Shown here: positions 33,749-45,040 of the stretch, one piece after another
Numbering within the stretch: position 1 is the stretch's first letter
How the letters are laid out: each line of letters starts with the position of its first letter
Assembly (NCBI GenBank): GCA_012976225.1
Contig: JAAVVG010000002.1
Span: 806,001-870,000, forward strand
Source: Golubevia sp. BC0850
Lineage: Eukaryota > Basidiomycota > Exobasidiomycetes > Golubeviales > Golubeviaceae
Reading direction: 5' to 3'
DNA length: 64,000 bases
Made by a program: the position numbers and the translations under genes
Notes under the pieces: generated by a model
Told to the model about the DNA's origin: nothing
The model's database searches: none
Seen by the model: only the letters and a program-made list of their open reading frames with translations

Positions 33749-36700
33749 TCACGACCAATCGAGAACTGTAAGAGAGAAGGGATAGAAGGAAAGGAAGTCA
33801 GTGACCAGCTCATGGTGAATTAAGAAGCGACTCAATTTCAACTCACCATCGTCTAAAGCTAAACCGATTCCCAGACCCGTTCCACTTCTATTCGAGAATC
33901 CTGAACTATTCCTCTTTCTGTTAGGTCCCGCCAAGTCAGCAGGGCTATCCAAGAGAGCAGACAAAGCCAACCTATTGCTCTCCTCGCTCGGAGGAGTTCT
34001 GAAAGGCATATGATAAGGTTGAGATTGGGACTTAGTCAAAGGAGTCGAAGCTGCCACTGATGCTAACCTTCTAGCCGAGCTTAGGACCCTTGACTCATCC
34101 ATCGAACTATCAAACCTTCTTAGCGAACCTTCAAAAGTTGGAGTCGGAGGGAAAGGACTTGAAGAGGTTGGAGGATTATCACTTCTTCCGTAATCTTCAT
34201 CTTCGTCTTCCTGTTGCAATGTTCGTCCGTTCGATCGGCCTCCTAGATCTTTAAGACTTGGTAAAGAGAAGTCCAATTCACCATTCCTAGATCGTTTGGT
34301 TGGAGATGGACTTCTAGTTCTGGATCGATCTCTTCTGACAGGATGACTAGAGAAAGAGCTCTTCCGAGAACGAGAGTGAGCTGCACCTCTGACAGAAGAG
34401 TTGTTTGTTCCTCTATTGAAAGTGGGTTGCAACTCTGGAGTTCTGAGCATTCCTCCTGGAGTTCCTAGTCCAAAGGAATGAGAAGTTGAAGACTGCCTGG
34501 CTCTAGCAGCTCCAGCTCTGGTGGTAGAAGTTGGAGATTGCAGTTGCCAAGCCCTTGAAGTCGAGGAATTGGAGTGCATCGATTCGTGATTGGAGAGGTG
34601 AGATTCCTCGAGACCACCAGAGCTAAAGACCAACGAGGGAAGTCCAACGCTGTAACCTCCAGAGTGATCCACTCCCAGGGTTGGAGTGAAGCTGCTACCT
34701 GCATCTCGTGAGAGAACATCTCTAGAAGGAGTTCGAAGAGCAGATGGCAATCCCCATTGAGACGAGTCTCTTCTCTGATGACTTCCACTCGCTTCAGAGA
34801 CGAGGTCGCCTCTATTTCCAGTGATCTTTCCAGGAGTCTGAGAATTTGCTCTAAAAGAAGCACCTCCAGCTGCCTTGCCGTATCCCCACGAGCTTGAGCC
34901 AGCCATCAATCTGGAAGGAGTAGAGAAGACATCATCAGGATCTCTTCCATGTTGGTGTTGATGATCCTCATCCTCTGAGAATTGATGAGCGGCTCTCTCT
35001 TCAAATCGAGCGTGTCGACTTGGCGTACCGAGGCTGATTCCAGGAGGGGTTCTCAACCCTTGAGCAGCTGCCATCGATCGGGCGTTAGAACCGGTTTTTG
35101 GAGTTGTTGGAGTCCTAGGTCTCGAGATTGGATTGACAGATCCGGAACCTCTTCTTGCTGAAGGCAGATCTTGACCTTGAGAAGCGTAAAGATCTTCTTT
35201 CCTTGCTGGCGTACTTTTCCTAGCCAAAGGAGAACCCGGCTCATTGGCCTCGTCCTCTTCAGCTTTCGTCTCTAACCAGCCTCCGATCCTCTCGGCTCTG
35301 ACTCTGCCTCTTCCATACCTCTCCTCGTGAGCTCGAGGAAGATGAGCGTGAGGGTGGTGTCCGGGTGAGTTGTAAAGCATAGCTCGAGCATAGTGAGGGT
35401 TGTGATAGGCTTCCTTCGAAGGTGGACCTCTGTAGCGACTTGAAGACATCATTGGAGGAGATGGAGCCAGGGCGACCGACAGAGGCTGTCCGGCTTGTCT
35501 CTTCGGAGATTCTGATGGCTGAGCGAACACTGGTTCGGATCCTACTCCAGTCATCCGCTGACCACTGAAGAACTTGTTCGAGGCGCTGATAGGAGTGGAG
35601 CCATGGGTTCTTGGAGTGGAGAGAACGTTGAAGCTCGACTCTGAAGCCGGAGATCTCTGATCCAGTTCTAGATCCAGAGGATCGGTTGCTACTGAATTGG
35701 CATCGTCCTCGACCAAGAGTCCTTCCGGGTTGCAACAAGCGTCGCAGTACCATTCCGCGTCGAGCTGGTCCTCGTGATCGACTCCAATGCAAGGCAGATG
35801 ATGCCACTTGTTGCAACTGTCGCACTGGACCATAGGAGGAGTGTCGTCTGCGTCATCACCTCGACCACAGCTGCAGCCAAAGACCGTTCCAGCAGACGAA
35901 GCAGGAGTCGAGACCTGCTTGGCTTGAGACCTTCCTCCTTTGGTCTTGATCGAGATGTTGGTGATCGAGCCACTAGCACCCTTCCTTCCCTTTGCACGAG
36001 GAGTTGTTCGAAGTTCAGGAGATGGCTGATAGACTGGAGCTGGAGGTTGAATGAGGTAGGCTCCGGAAGGTTTATGCTTGTGTCTTCCAGCGGCAACTCC
36101 ATCTAGAGCATCAGGATGAGCTTTGAGTTCCTTTCTTGCTCTTTGTCTGACGGAAGCTCTGGCAGCCTTCTGAACCTTTGGATAGTGAGTACTTGCGTTC
36201 TTGGCGTGAGATCTAGCACTTGCTCTTCCATAAGCTCTATCTCTGGCTCTCTGTTCTCTAGCCATCTCTAGCTCGACGATCCTTCTAGCCTCCTCTTTCC
36301 TGGCACGATCTCTCAAGGCTTTGGCTACCATTGGATGTTGAGACCATTGCAGTTGATTCTCCTCGATCTCGGCTCGCTGTTCAGCGTCGATCTCGTATTC
36401 GGAAGAAGGGGAGCTGAGAGCAGAAGGTTTGATCTCCAACCACTTCATGATAGATTCCTTCTCAGCTTGTCCAGAATTGACTGTATGCGTGGTGGAAGAC
36501 CAAGGGCTGTTGGATTCGAAATCCGGCCAGGCTAGGGAAGGTAGAGCCATTGTGACTGGGGCGTCAGATCCAATCAAACGAAGAGAATGCCTGGGTCGTT
36601 TGCTACCTTGCTCTTTCTCAGCAACCTCTGAGCCAAAAACAGCTTCCACCGATCCTGATTTCCTCTTTCTGTTGGCAACTCTGGATTTCTGAACCAGTTC

Positions 36701-38326
36701 CTTTACTTCCTGAAGCTTCTTGAGAGTCTGAAGAGAGGGAGTGTTCTTGAGGTTGAGAGATGCGGCTGCTTTCTTTGCTGACTCTTGACCGAAATTGAGA
36801 ATGGCTGCGAGAGCTTGACCAGTAGTCTCTTGACTATCGATCGATCCAGCTGCTTTCATTCCAGCACTCATAGGAGTACGAGGCTCGGAAGGGAAGTGAG
36901 AGCATAGTGAGAAGGAAGGAGAGGGACCAGAATGAGGAGCTGAGGAGACGTGGTCGCTAGATCCAGGAGTACCAATCGAGGTGGGGTTAGTTGAGACAGA
37001 AGATCCTCCGGAAGTTCTTTCGCTGCTAGAGGTAGACCCTTCGGCGTCTGAGAAGCGATGAAGAGATCCAGAAGCTTGAGAGTTGACCTGATCCGCCCTC
37101 TCATTGAGGAACTCCAGGTTGGAGGTCAGTTCTTCGTGGAGAGCCATGCGACCAATCCCAGCGACCTCGCAGGCGATCAACTTGGTTCCAAATCCTTCCC
37201 CTCTTCCGACCTCTTGAGGTTTGAGACAAGTTGGTCCCGAAGGCTTGTTGTCAATGGAATTGAAGCTGAATCCGCTGAGAGGGTCGTATGAAGGTTGAAG
37301 GTGCGACCGCGTTTGGGAAGGCTTGACTTGTTGAATAGGAGAGAGATCCTGAGAGAAGTGATCACTCTGACCGATTCCGAGACCGACTAACTCATCCTGA
37401 GAGGGAGATCCGAGGTAGGGAATCCTTTCGCCCTTTCCAAGAACTCCAGCAGCTGCCCATCCTTGAGAGTCGATGAGAGTGGCTCCGTGAGTAGAAGTGG
37501 AGATGAACTTGGAATTCGATGAAGGAGGAAGGGTGACAGCTTGACCGGCTTCTTTCCTCTTGGAGGGAGTTACGACAGGAGCCTTCCAAGATGGATTGCG
37601 AGAGGAAGTGGGAGATCCTGGTGTTGAAGCCTTCCTCACAGTAGAGCCTCTCTTTGAACTTGATCTTCCCATCCCCTTTCCCTTTCCTTTTCCAACCAAT
37701 TCGCCATCATGAAGATCCACAGTTCGGTGCTCCTGATCACTCCATCTCTGGAGCTCCTTCGAAGGACTGATCCAACCCATATCTACCTTGCCGACCCTTC
37801 TACCTCTCCTTGGCGACTCCTGTACTTTCCCCGCTCGAAGGTATTCCATCAAACCGAAAGTTGAGTCCGAAGAAGTAGAGATAGATGAAGCTGGAGTAAT
37901 AGGCAAAGGAGCCAAATCAGGTTCTTCTTCTACTCGTTGAATTGATTCCGTTTCCAAATCCAGTTCGTCCTGCTCCTGCTCCTCGTCCCCTGCACCTGAG
38001 TACTTGCTATTCTTGGAAGTGAGTTTCCTTTTGAATGAAATTGAATTCGAATTGGAGCTGGTCTTTTGTTTCTTTGGGGTTGTAGTTGGAGTGAACTGGG
38101 TTGACTTGTTCTTGAGGGATGAGGGAGCGGAAGACCTTGTGTTCTTGGTGGGAGTGAATTGATTGAATAGCAATTGTTGAGCTCGTTTCGATGAAGGAGT
38201 GAAAGTTGCTAGAGATGGAGTTGGTGAAGGTTGAGAATCATGATCTGTTGCAGGTCTGGAGGATAGGACTTGTTCTAATCTAGACAAGGGTCTAGAACCA
38301 GATGGAGCGAGAGAAGGAGAAGCCAT
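33749..38326 (-). CDS. PHD-finger nuclear protein
   Basis: Probable chromatin reader of 1498 residues. One long exon (38326-33847) joins a 17-base last exon (33765-33749), giving VLDWS and stop. The only clear fold is a C4HC3 PHD finger near residues 815-865: FGCSCGRGD, then MVQCDSCNKWHHLPCIGV, ending AEWYCDAC. Its DSCNKWHHLPC core resembles histone H3-tail readers of the Cti6/Set3 sort. The N-terminal half contains charged helical stretches (KALRDRARKEEARRIVELEM) and a basic SVRQRARKELKAHP region. The rest is Ser/Pro/Arg-rich and disordered, with SRSRKSSFSSHPVRRDRSRT near the C terminus. A role in a histone deacetylase or methyltransferase complex is possible but inferred. The last exon was accepted because the GTGAGT donor at 33846 and CTTACAG acceptor are good; reading through gives the same final residues. 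Confidence 0.82.
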   Translation of the reverse strand: MASPSLAPSGSRPLSRLEQVLSSRPATDHDSQPSPTPSLATFTPSSKRAQQLLFNQFTPTKNTRSSAPSSLKNKSTQFTPTTTPKKQKTSSNSNSISFKRKLTSKNSKYSGAGDEEQEQDELDLETESIQRVEEEPDLAPLPITPASSISTSSDSTFGLMEYLRAGKVQESPRRGRRVGKVDMGWISPSKELQRWSDQEHRTVDLHDGELVGKGKGKGMGRSSSKRGSTVRKASTPGSPTSSRNPSWKAPVVTPSKRKEAGQAVTLPPSSNSKFISTSTHGATLIDSQGWAAAGVLGKGERIPYLGSPSQDELVGLGIGQSDHFSQDLSPIQQVKPSQTRSHLQPSYDPLSGFSFNSIDNKPSGPTCLKPQEVGRGEGFGTKLIACEVAGIGRMALHEELTSNLEFLNERADQVNSQASGSLHRFSDAEGSTSSSERTSGGSSVSTNPTSIGTPGSSDHVSSAPHSGPSPSFSLCSHFPSEPRTPMSAGMKAAGSIDSQETTGQALAAILNFGQESAKKAAASLNLKNTPSLQTLKKLQEVKELVQKSRVANRKRKSGSVEAVFGSEVAEKEQGSKRPRHSLRLIGSDAPVTMALPSLAWPDFESNSPWSSTTHTVNSGQAEKESIMKWLEIKPSALSSPSSEYEIDAEQRAEIEENQLQWSQHPMVAKALRDRARKEEARRIVELEMAREQRARDRAYGRASARSHAKNASTHYPKVQKAARASVRQRARKELKAHPDALDGVAAGRHKHKPSGAYLIQPPAPVYQPSPELRTTPRAKGRKGASGSITNISIKTKGGRSQAKQVSTPASSAGTVFGCSCGRGDDADDTPPMVQCDSCNKWHHLPCIGVDHEDQLDAEWYCDACCNPEGLLVEDDANSVATDPLDLELDQRSPASESSFNVLSTPRTHGSTPISASNKFFSGQRMTGVGSEPVFAQPSESPKRQAGQPLSVALAPSPPMMSSSRYRGPPSKEAYHNPHYARAMLYNSPGHHPHAHLPRAHEERYGRGRVRAERIGGWLETKAEEDEANEPGSPLARKSTPARKEDLYASQGQDLPSARRGSGSVNPISRPRTPTTPKTGSNARSMAAAQGLRTPPGISLGTPSRHARFEERAAHQFSEDEDHQHQHGRDPDDVFSTPSRLMAGSSSWGYGKAAGGASFRANSQTPGKITGNRGDLVSEASGSHQRRDSSQWGLPSALRTPSRDVLSRDAGSSFTPTLGVDHSGGYSVGLPSLVFSSGGLEESHLSNHESMHSNSSTSRAWQLQSPTSTTRAGAARARQSSTSHSFGLGTPGGMLRTPELQPTFNRGTNNSSVRGAAHSRSRKSSFSSHPVRRDRSRTRSPSPTKRSRNGELDFSLPSLKDLGGRSNGRTLQQEDEDEDYGRSDNPPTSSSPFPPTPTFEGSLRRFDSSMDESRVLSSARRLASVAASTPLTKSQSQPYHMPFRTPPSEESNRLALSALLDSPADLAGPNRKRNSSGFSNRSGTGLGIGLALDDGELKLSRFLIHHELVTDFLSFYPFSLTVLDWS

Positions 38327-39658
38327 GATTGATCAACTTGCACAGTTGAATTGAGAAGAGGGTGTCTGAATGATGAAAAGGGCATCATGTACGACAGCAG
38401 AAGGGATAGAGAAGGAATGGGGGAAAGGGTTGAGAAGAGAGAGAATTGAGGTAGTGTGAGTGGGACAGAGAGTAGAATGGGTCTAACTGAGAAGGCAGGC
38501 ATGGCAAGACATGACTGGCTCATGAATTCGATTTCTGATTTCCGATTCTCTCATTCAAGCATCTCCTTGCTCTGTTTAGCCTCTATGATGAGGCTTGATT
38601 GCGATGGATGACCATTTCCCTTTTGGGATCTCTCCCTTGCCTTGCCTTGCCTTTAGCTCACTTTTGCATTTCAACTCACCTGGAATATTCAATAGAGAAA
38701 GAGAGAATCGTTCAGATTGGCCAGAATGAATGATAGATAGATTGATTGAATAGATTGTAAGAAAATAGAGTTGATTCAAGTGAAAGGCAGACGTTGGAAG
38801 TCGGGACTTGGATGAGTGAATCTCTCTCTTCGAAGGAGAGGCTGCAAGTAGACGATGAGATTGATTCAATCGATCTCTCAATGGAAGGCTTGCTTTTGGT
38901 TGATTTAGGAAATTAGGATGTAAAGGGAGGAGTTTTCGAAAGAGGGGATGGATGGATTGAGGAGCGAGAGCGAGATAGTCAAGGCGGGCAGAGAAAATCC
39001 TTTGTCACTCTCTCTCCGACGACGACGTCAAATCCTCTTCTTGAAATAGGGTCCAAACTTCCAAATCACTTTAGATTTAAACCTCTCGACGGTTACTATC
39101 TCTTCGACCGATCAAATTGCCTGTAGGTTATCAAAAGAGTACAAAGCGAGACGTGAATCCTTCTCTGATCTACTTCTTGATTCACTCGTTTTGAATAACC
39201 TGCTGATCCCAATTCGCGTGCTTAAACCAATCGAAAACTCATCCTGAACAAAATGGACCTCGCAAATGATAGCCGCTTAAGAAGAAAAGGGATTCGTGAA
39301 GCTAAGCGGCGTGTAAAGTATTTGGCGACGTGTTACGCGACCAAAGATCGGTCTTCTCCAAGATCGGAAACTCAAAATCTCGTCCGCCTTTTCCAACTTC
39401 AAATCCTTCTTTTGCCACCCCTTTGCGCATCTGGATCTTCCTACGAGGTTGCCTCGTTCGTTTCCCCATTGCGAAAACGCTCTCGCAGCTGACAGCTCGC
39501 AGGCTGAGAAAGTCAGAAACACGGCGCGATGACCAAGATCAACAAGCAAAACATTACAAACCAGTACAAAACAAGGATTGTAAAATAGTTTAAATCATTA
39601 GTTAAATCGTTAAATGCGTAAAGGAAACCGCGTTCTCTTTGGCGTTATTGCCTATTGT
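38327..39658. other. 1.3 kb without a supported gene
   Basis: Upstream of the PHD-finger gene and downstream of the broken F-box gene. It should contain the PHD promoter and leader. A 101-codon minus-strand frame at 38576-38881 has no motif and a GTGAGT-like site inside it, so it may be leader sequence. No repeat seen. Confidence 0.45.
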
Positions 39659-40750
39659 CTACCCAGATTTGGAGAAGGGTTTCGAGACACCCTCAATTTC
39701 CCAAAATTCCGGATTGAGAAGAGGAGCGATAATCGTGATTGAAGTATCGGTTTCACGATCAAACCCAGATGGATATGGGAGGTGAAGTGTATGAAGTCGT
39801 GGAAGATGGATTGGTTGATTCTTCGTTCCTATCAGATACTCCTCAATATCTCGAAGATAAAGACCTCTGTCACCTTGGAGATCCAGTCTCTTCAAGGATT
39901 CTCTACTAGCGTGTATAATCATCGCAACACCACTATGTCTGAGCTCATTTCTCCTTCCCTCATCGGAGTGATAGATTAATCTGATCTCTTCCGCTTTCTT
40001 AAAGAAATCGCCTTTGTCGCCTAAGTGAATGTCTGCAAATTGAGTTGAAAATAATATCCTGATCTTTTAAGGGAAATCTTTAAAAGTGATCTTATCGAAA
40101 TTGACGTCTTCGTAATTGTCATCTTGAAAGATCTACCAAGCTTTGGTAGTAGTTGTCATAATCAGGTTCATAATCTGAATCTGAATTCTCCTCGAGTTCA
40201 ACATGTAAATCTTCATCAACCAGATACTCAAATTCCTCTACATTGTCACATTTGCCAACCAACTCTAAAGCACCTAGAAACCCACAGGTATTAAACAGTT
40301 GTCCTTCGAATCGCAATCTTTTGAGGCTCTTAGCGGATAGTTCCAGAAGCTTGTAACACCTGTATAAATGAGCACTCTTCAAAGAGGTGGTAAACCCGAT
40401 ATCAACAGTAGTAACCCGATATCAACAGTAGTCAAAGTGCATCCAGATCTAAACGCAAAGTTGAGGACAGGACCTCCCGTTTTCCCCATCGTCTGAGATG
40501 TTAAGGTGGCTTCAAGAGTTCTCCGAAGCTTCTTATCAGATAAAATTTGAGTCCAGACTCTAGAAACTGCAAGACACCTGGCTTTGTCCGGAGCAGGAAG
40601 CAGTGAATTAACCTTGTTGAAGACATTTCTCGGCAACGATGAAGGATTGAAGCGTGAGGTCTTGAGAACGCTGCGAGCTTTGTCACCTGATGAGGACTTG
40701 GATGAAGAGGAATGAGAGGACTTAAGTCGAGTTGCTTGAGAGGAACGCAT
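39659..40750 (-). pseudogene. Broken F-box/LRR-like gene
   Basis: A host gene related to the F-box gene at 48648-50142. It starts MRSSQATRLKSSHSSSSKSS and then has the F-box-like SLPRNVFNKVNSLLPAPDKA and RCLAVSRVWTQIL. The frame runs to TLTTVDIG, where a perfect 20-base tandem duplication (40393-40432) shifts it. Ignoring one copy, it continues FTTSLKSAHLYRCYKLLELS and SLKRLRFEGQLF, which aligns without gaps to the paralogue. Near 40120 the frame breaks again, with a stop soon after, unless an intron (GTAGAT donor, TTTGCAG acceptor near 40025) is used. Even then the phase does not fit. The last part (ESLKRLDLQG, HLPRLHTLHLPYP) is LRR-like. F-box proteins bring substrates to SCF ubiquitin ligases. 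With at least two breaks it is probably not functional in this haplotype. Confidence 0.7.
40393..40432. repeat. Perfect 20-base tandem duplication
   Basis: AACCCGATATCAACAGTAGT occurs twice head to tail, at 40393-40412 and 40413-40432. Being 20 bases, it shifts the reading frame of the F-box-like gene. Perfect identity suggests a recent event or an assembly artefact. Confidence 0.95.
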
Positions 40751-41756
40751 GAGGACTACTGTGGAGAGGGGATGGAACGTGTTGTAGAGATTTGAGAGTC
40801 AGCCATACCGATCGTTGGAAAGAATGTAATGTGAAAGAGATACTGACCTTTCACCTTGATGGACTTGATTAGAACAGTCTTTTGAGATGTTGAAGAGACT
40901 GGCACTAGGGGCAGGCCTAAATTTGGTCTGAGTGGTGTTGGAGCTTAATTGGACGATTGGGTCAGTGCCTCTGTGGTGCTGCGGTGGCAACTTGAAACTC
41001 AACAAGATTCGGTTTTTGTACCTTTCAGTTTCGAAATCTTAGATCCTGAAATCTCAGATTACACAGATTTGAAGTCTCTCTCTCGCAGGGCACAAGTCAT
41101 CACAACTTTGGTATGAGTCATGAGTTGAGACTTCATGAGTTGAGCTGGAATGATCAACAACACTCATACCTCGACCACCTCGACTGATCTCACTAGGAGC
41201 AGAAATACTGTGAGTATGCGAGTGAGAGACGTAGTGAACCGTGCTGAAAGTACCTTCAGTGGACAAACACTAGATCAAATTGATTCGAGGTATGAACTTT
41301 TTAATTACCCGAGAATGTCTCGAGCTTAATTGATATGATGGTCGGTATACATGCTAGTTTCACTTCCAAAAAAAAAGAAGTTGAGTTATGCAGGTGAAGA
41401 ATGAGGAATGAGTTGAGATTTGAGAGGATTCACCTTGAATTGACTCTTATTCGTCGCACCAGCCCTGTGTGTTTCCCGCATTTCCTATCCCACCCATCCT
41501 TTTAGACTGTTTTCGTCAAGAAAGATCTTTGGATTCCTCTCTTTGGGTACTCTACCTCGAAGGCCTAGGCTATATAAAGAGCTCAATCGACAGAACCCTT
41601 TTCCCTTCTCTCCTCATCGTCATCTCGTTTTGTTTTGTTTTGCTTTCCTTTCTTTTCTCTTCTTCTTTCTTCTCTCATTTCAGTGGCTGGTCCAACTCGA
41701 TCTTTCTCAAATTTTATCCATCTTCGTCACTCTATCTAAGCTTTTCCACCGTAAAC
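40751..41756. other. Divergent intergenic region
   Basis: Between the broken F-box gene and the small secreted protein. It contains a TATA box at 41571 and a C/T-rich leader before the latter. Minus-strand frames at 40799-41005 and 41054-41266 have no motif. A 19-base string at 40888-40906 recurs at 42361-42379. Confidence 0.5.
41571..41579 (+). promoter_or_regulatory. TATA box of the small secreted protein gene
   Basis: TATATAAAG is a full TATA consensus 178 bases before the ATG at 41757. The sequence between is a C/T-rich leader with TTTTGTTTTGTTTTGC. Strong TATA boxes are uncommon elsewhere in this window, which suggests regulated or high expression. Confidence 0.65.
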
Positions 41757-42250
41757 ATGCAGCTCGTCAAATTTACTTTACCCCTAGCCTTGGCCGTTTT
41801 GGCTTCTTCAGCTCCACTCCCATCTTCCAATGTGAGTAGTTCATCTCTTTGCCTACCTTAGAATCTCGTTCTAATGTTCGCTTCATGCTTTGTCTCTCTT
41901 CAGGATCAAGAATTACAATCCAATAGAGGTGACCTAGGTAGTTCTGGAATTGTTGGAGTCGATCACGATTTCTCAGTAAGTTTCCATTCCTCTCTTTCCT
42001 TTAAGCCTCCGCTTCCTCTTCTTTTGCTCTCTGAACCTAAACTCTGACCCAAACCCTTTTCTGGCTCTTCAAGCGCTCACAGTTGAACCAGGTGGACAAA
42101 AGGGTAAAGGGCAACTTGGGTAAGGTTTGGCCTTTAAAAAATGATTACACCGTGGTCGACGAACACGAGGGCATCGCACAAGGACCCGGACAAGTCGCCA
42201 GACCCGTAAGGAACTTCCTTGTCAACGCCACAAAGGCACTGACAGAGTAA
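41757..42250 (+). CDS. Small secreted protein, about 104 residues
   Basis: Exons 41757-41831, 41904-41975 and 42083-42250. A clear signal peptide (QLVKFTLPLALAVLASSA) is followed by a short mature chain with no Cys: LQSNRGDLGSSGIVGVDHDF, then QVDKRVKGNLGKVWPLKNDY and a C terminus with ARPVRNFLVNATKALTE. VDKR is a possible Kex2 cleavage site. The third exon may instead begin at 42074 (CAAG acceptor), adding three residues. A strong TATA box precedes it. I recognise no family. Small size, secretion and no Cys fit a secreted wall-associated protein, a processed peptide or an effector candidate; none of these is proven. Confidence 0.7.
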
Positions 42251-42804
42251 AGCCTTCAAAAAGGTTGTCACCGGTTGAGAAATTGAGGTGGTTCAATTTG
42301 TCGAATCCCCACTCGAGACGGAAAAGTTTATCTATTTGTTTTTTCTTCTTTTCGAATGATTGTTGAAGAGACTGGCACTGAGTACGGAGTGGTGCGAATG
42401 GTGGAGGGGAGAGTGGTCTCTACCGTCGCGTTTTGACTTTTGACGCTGTCTCGATCTCAAGCCTCATGAAAACCTTCTCGATCTCCGTGTCTGGAAAGCA
42501 GACGAGTTACTTAGTATTTTCTTTCTCGACCGCGATGAACACTCGCCACCGTAGGGGAGCATCCCTCCATAGAGCTCGAGAGCTAAAAGTTGCAGAAGAA
42601 AAGATATGACATTGCAAAGGAAGTTGATGATGTTATTTCAATCATCTAACCTCATATAACTTCATTCATCACCCCACAAAGATTGTAACGCTTATTTACC
42701 AAATACTTGAAACTCTAAAAAAAACCCCATTTTTTCTTCACCCTTCTTCTATCTACTAAATGTTGCGATCTTGATTTTTGGTTCTTGGCCCCCGTTTTGT
42801 TGCT
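42251..42804. other. Convergent 3' intergenic region
   Basis: Between the small secreted protein and the 3' end of the PDH E1 beta gene. No supported gene. Confidence 0.5.
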
Positions 42805-45040
42805 TTACGATCTGTAAAGAGCACGCTTGCATACTTTGGCGACGAGCTGAGAGAAGAGGAGAAGACAGTGGAGGGATAGAGGGGTGGCAAGGGGAGATGG
42901 AGAAAGGTGGAAAGCAAAGGATGGAAGTCAGTGATTGGAGAAGGTAGATAGCAAGACTTTTTGGAGAAGTTGTGAAGGTAGTAAACTTACAGCAGCATCT
43001 GGGAAGGAGAGATCCTCACTGCAGAAAGGGGGGGGGTAGGGAGACGAAGGGTGAGCAAAACCCTCTAACCAAACACATTTGATTCAAAAATTCTGTAAAA
43101 CGAGATTTTGAAGACTTACAGGTTCTTAGCATAAGGAGTTGGAACATCAGCCCCAGTAACTCTCTCCACAGGAGCATCCAAATAATCCCAAGCTTCACTT
43201 TCCATAATCTGAGCACAAATTTCAGATCCGACTCCAAAAGCAGGGAATCCACCTTCAACAGTTACCAATCTGTTAGTCTTCTTAACACTCTTAACAATAG
43301 TTTCAATATCCAAAGGTCTGATTGATCTCAAGTTGATGACTTCGATTTCAATTCCTTCGTCCTTTGAAAGTTGTTCAGCGGCAGCCATGGAATGGTTTAG
43401 ACCTAGAGTATGGGAAACGATAGTCAAGTCTTTTCCAGCTCTTTCAATCTTAGCTTTTCCAATTGGTAAAATGTAATCATCAGAAAGAGATTCAGCTGAA
43501 ACTGGGAAGGATTGCCCGTATAAGATTTCGTTTTCTAGGAAGATTACTGGGTTTGGATCACGAATTGCGGCCTGAATAGAAGGAAAGAAGAAAAAATAGA
43601 ATAAGAAAAATAAGAATAAGAGAAACGATCAGCAGTCAAATGAATAGATCACAAAAGTCGAATGTATGCATTAAAGCACTTCCATTTTTCTCTCCAACTG
43701 TCCCCTTCTTCATCACTCTTTACTCACCTTCAATAGACCTCTACAGTCCTCAGCACTCCAAGGACTGATGACCTTCAATCCAGGGATTTGACCATACCAA
43801 GCCGAGTAATCCTGAGAATGTTGAGCTCCAACTCCAGCGGCAGCACCATTTGGACCGCGGAAAACCACAGGGCAAGGGACATTACCACCTGACATGTAAT
43901 GAGTCTTTCCACCTGAGTTGATGATTTGATCGATAGCTTGCATGGCGAAGCTGATAGAATGGAGAGAAGGGCAAGGATGAAGGGTGATTAGTCAAATTCT
44001 GCGAGAATCACCTTGAAACGTCTGCAAAGTCTTCAGTATTGAGCTTCTGAATGATAGTGAATTCAACTTGAAAATGGGAAGGATGTCTTTAGGTGGGTTG
44101 GTCTTGAAGAATTCAAAGGAATTGAAGGTCCAAGCTCTGTTTTCTTCCTCCCTCAAGACCAACCCTCTCAATAGTTCTTCCCCCTTCCTCCGTACATTTT
44201 CAAAAGCTCATCTGACTTTTGCTTGGATACTCACTTGAATGTCATGAATTCGCAAATAGGTCTGAGTCCCGAGAGAGCAGCTCCAACAGCAAGACCAGCG
44301 AAACCAGCCTCAGTGATTGGAGTATCAATAACACGACGTTCTCCGAATTTGTCTAACAGTCCTTTGGTAATCTGAAGGGATCATAAATAGAGATGATGGG
44401 AGAAAGGGAGGGGAAACCGAGAGAAGGAAGGAGATGGGAAGATTCGAGGAAGGAGGGTCAGTGAGTAGGTAGGTTGGGAAGATTGAGGAAATTTCTCCTA
44501 GGCTGCGATTGCAAGCCATCTTGAGGGAATCAGGTTTTGGAGGATGAGAAACTTACCTTGTAAGCACCATTATCTAATGGAAACCAAATCCAGAATCAAA
44601 AGAGAGAGGAGAGAAAGAGTATGAGACCAGAAAAGTTTGGTTGGGGATGTTGCTCTACCTCTACCTCCCACTACCATCTAGACTCTACATTTTTACTCAC
44701 AACGAGCAACTTCTTCACCCAAAATGAAAACGTTATCATCCCTCAACATTTCTTCCTCCATTGCAGAGTTAAGAGCGTCTCTTACTGTCATCTGAGTTGG
44801 TTTACTATCTGATGAAGCATTTCTGATTGAGGTGGTTGAAGAGGTTAAGTTGAAACGTTGAGCTTCCTTTCCTAGCTTGAGTAAAGAAGGTGAAGATAGA
44901 GAAGGTTTACTTGGTAGAGATAAACGAGAAGAAGAAGGAATTGAAGAAATTGAACGTAAAGATGAAGGTGAAGATGAAGTTAAGCAAGTGCGAAGGGATC
45001 TTGAGATTGGGCTCAAAGAGGAGCGTCCTGCTGAGGCCAT
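42805..45040 (-). CDS. PDB1: Pyruvate dehydrogenase E1 component, beta subunit, mitochondrial
   Basis: Half of the thiamine-diphosphate E1 enzyme that decarboxylates pyruvate and passes acetyl groups to lipoyl-E2 in the mitochondrial matrix. Seven exons: 45040-44701, 44573-44557 (17 bases), 44371-44235, 43950-43728, 43571-43120, 43018-42991 (28 bases) and 42846-42805, giving 412 residues. The first 75 residues form an Arg/Ser-rich presequence ([20 protein letters not shown]). Family motifs follow: [91 protein letters not shown] and [20 protein letters not shown]. The C terminus, [13 protein letters not shown], fits the usual end. Length and motif order are normal. Exon joins are well supported because conserved motifs span every junction. 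Confidence 0.96.

Noticed and set aside
38576-38881. 101-codon minus-strand frame upstream of the PHD gene
   Set aside because: It has low complexity and no motif, and lies in likely leader sequence of the PHD gene.
39253-39593. Overlapping frames of 79-90 codons on both strands
   Set aside because: Mutually overlapping, no domain features and no splice support.
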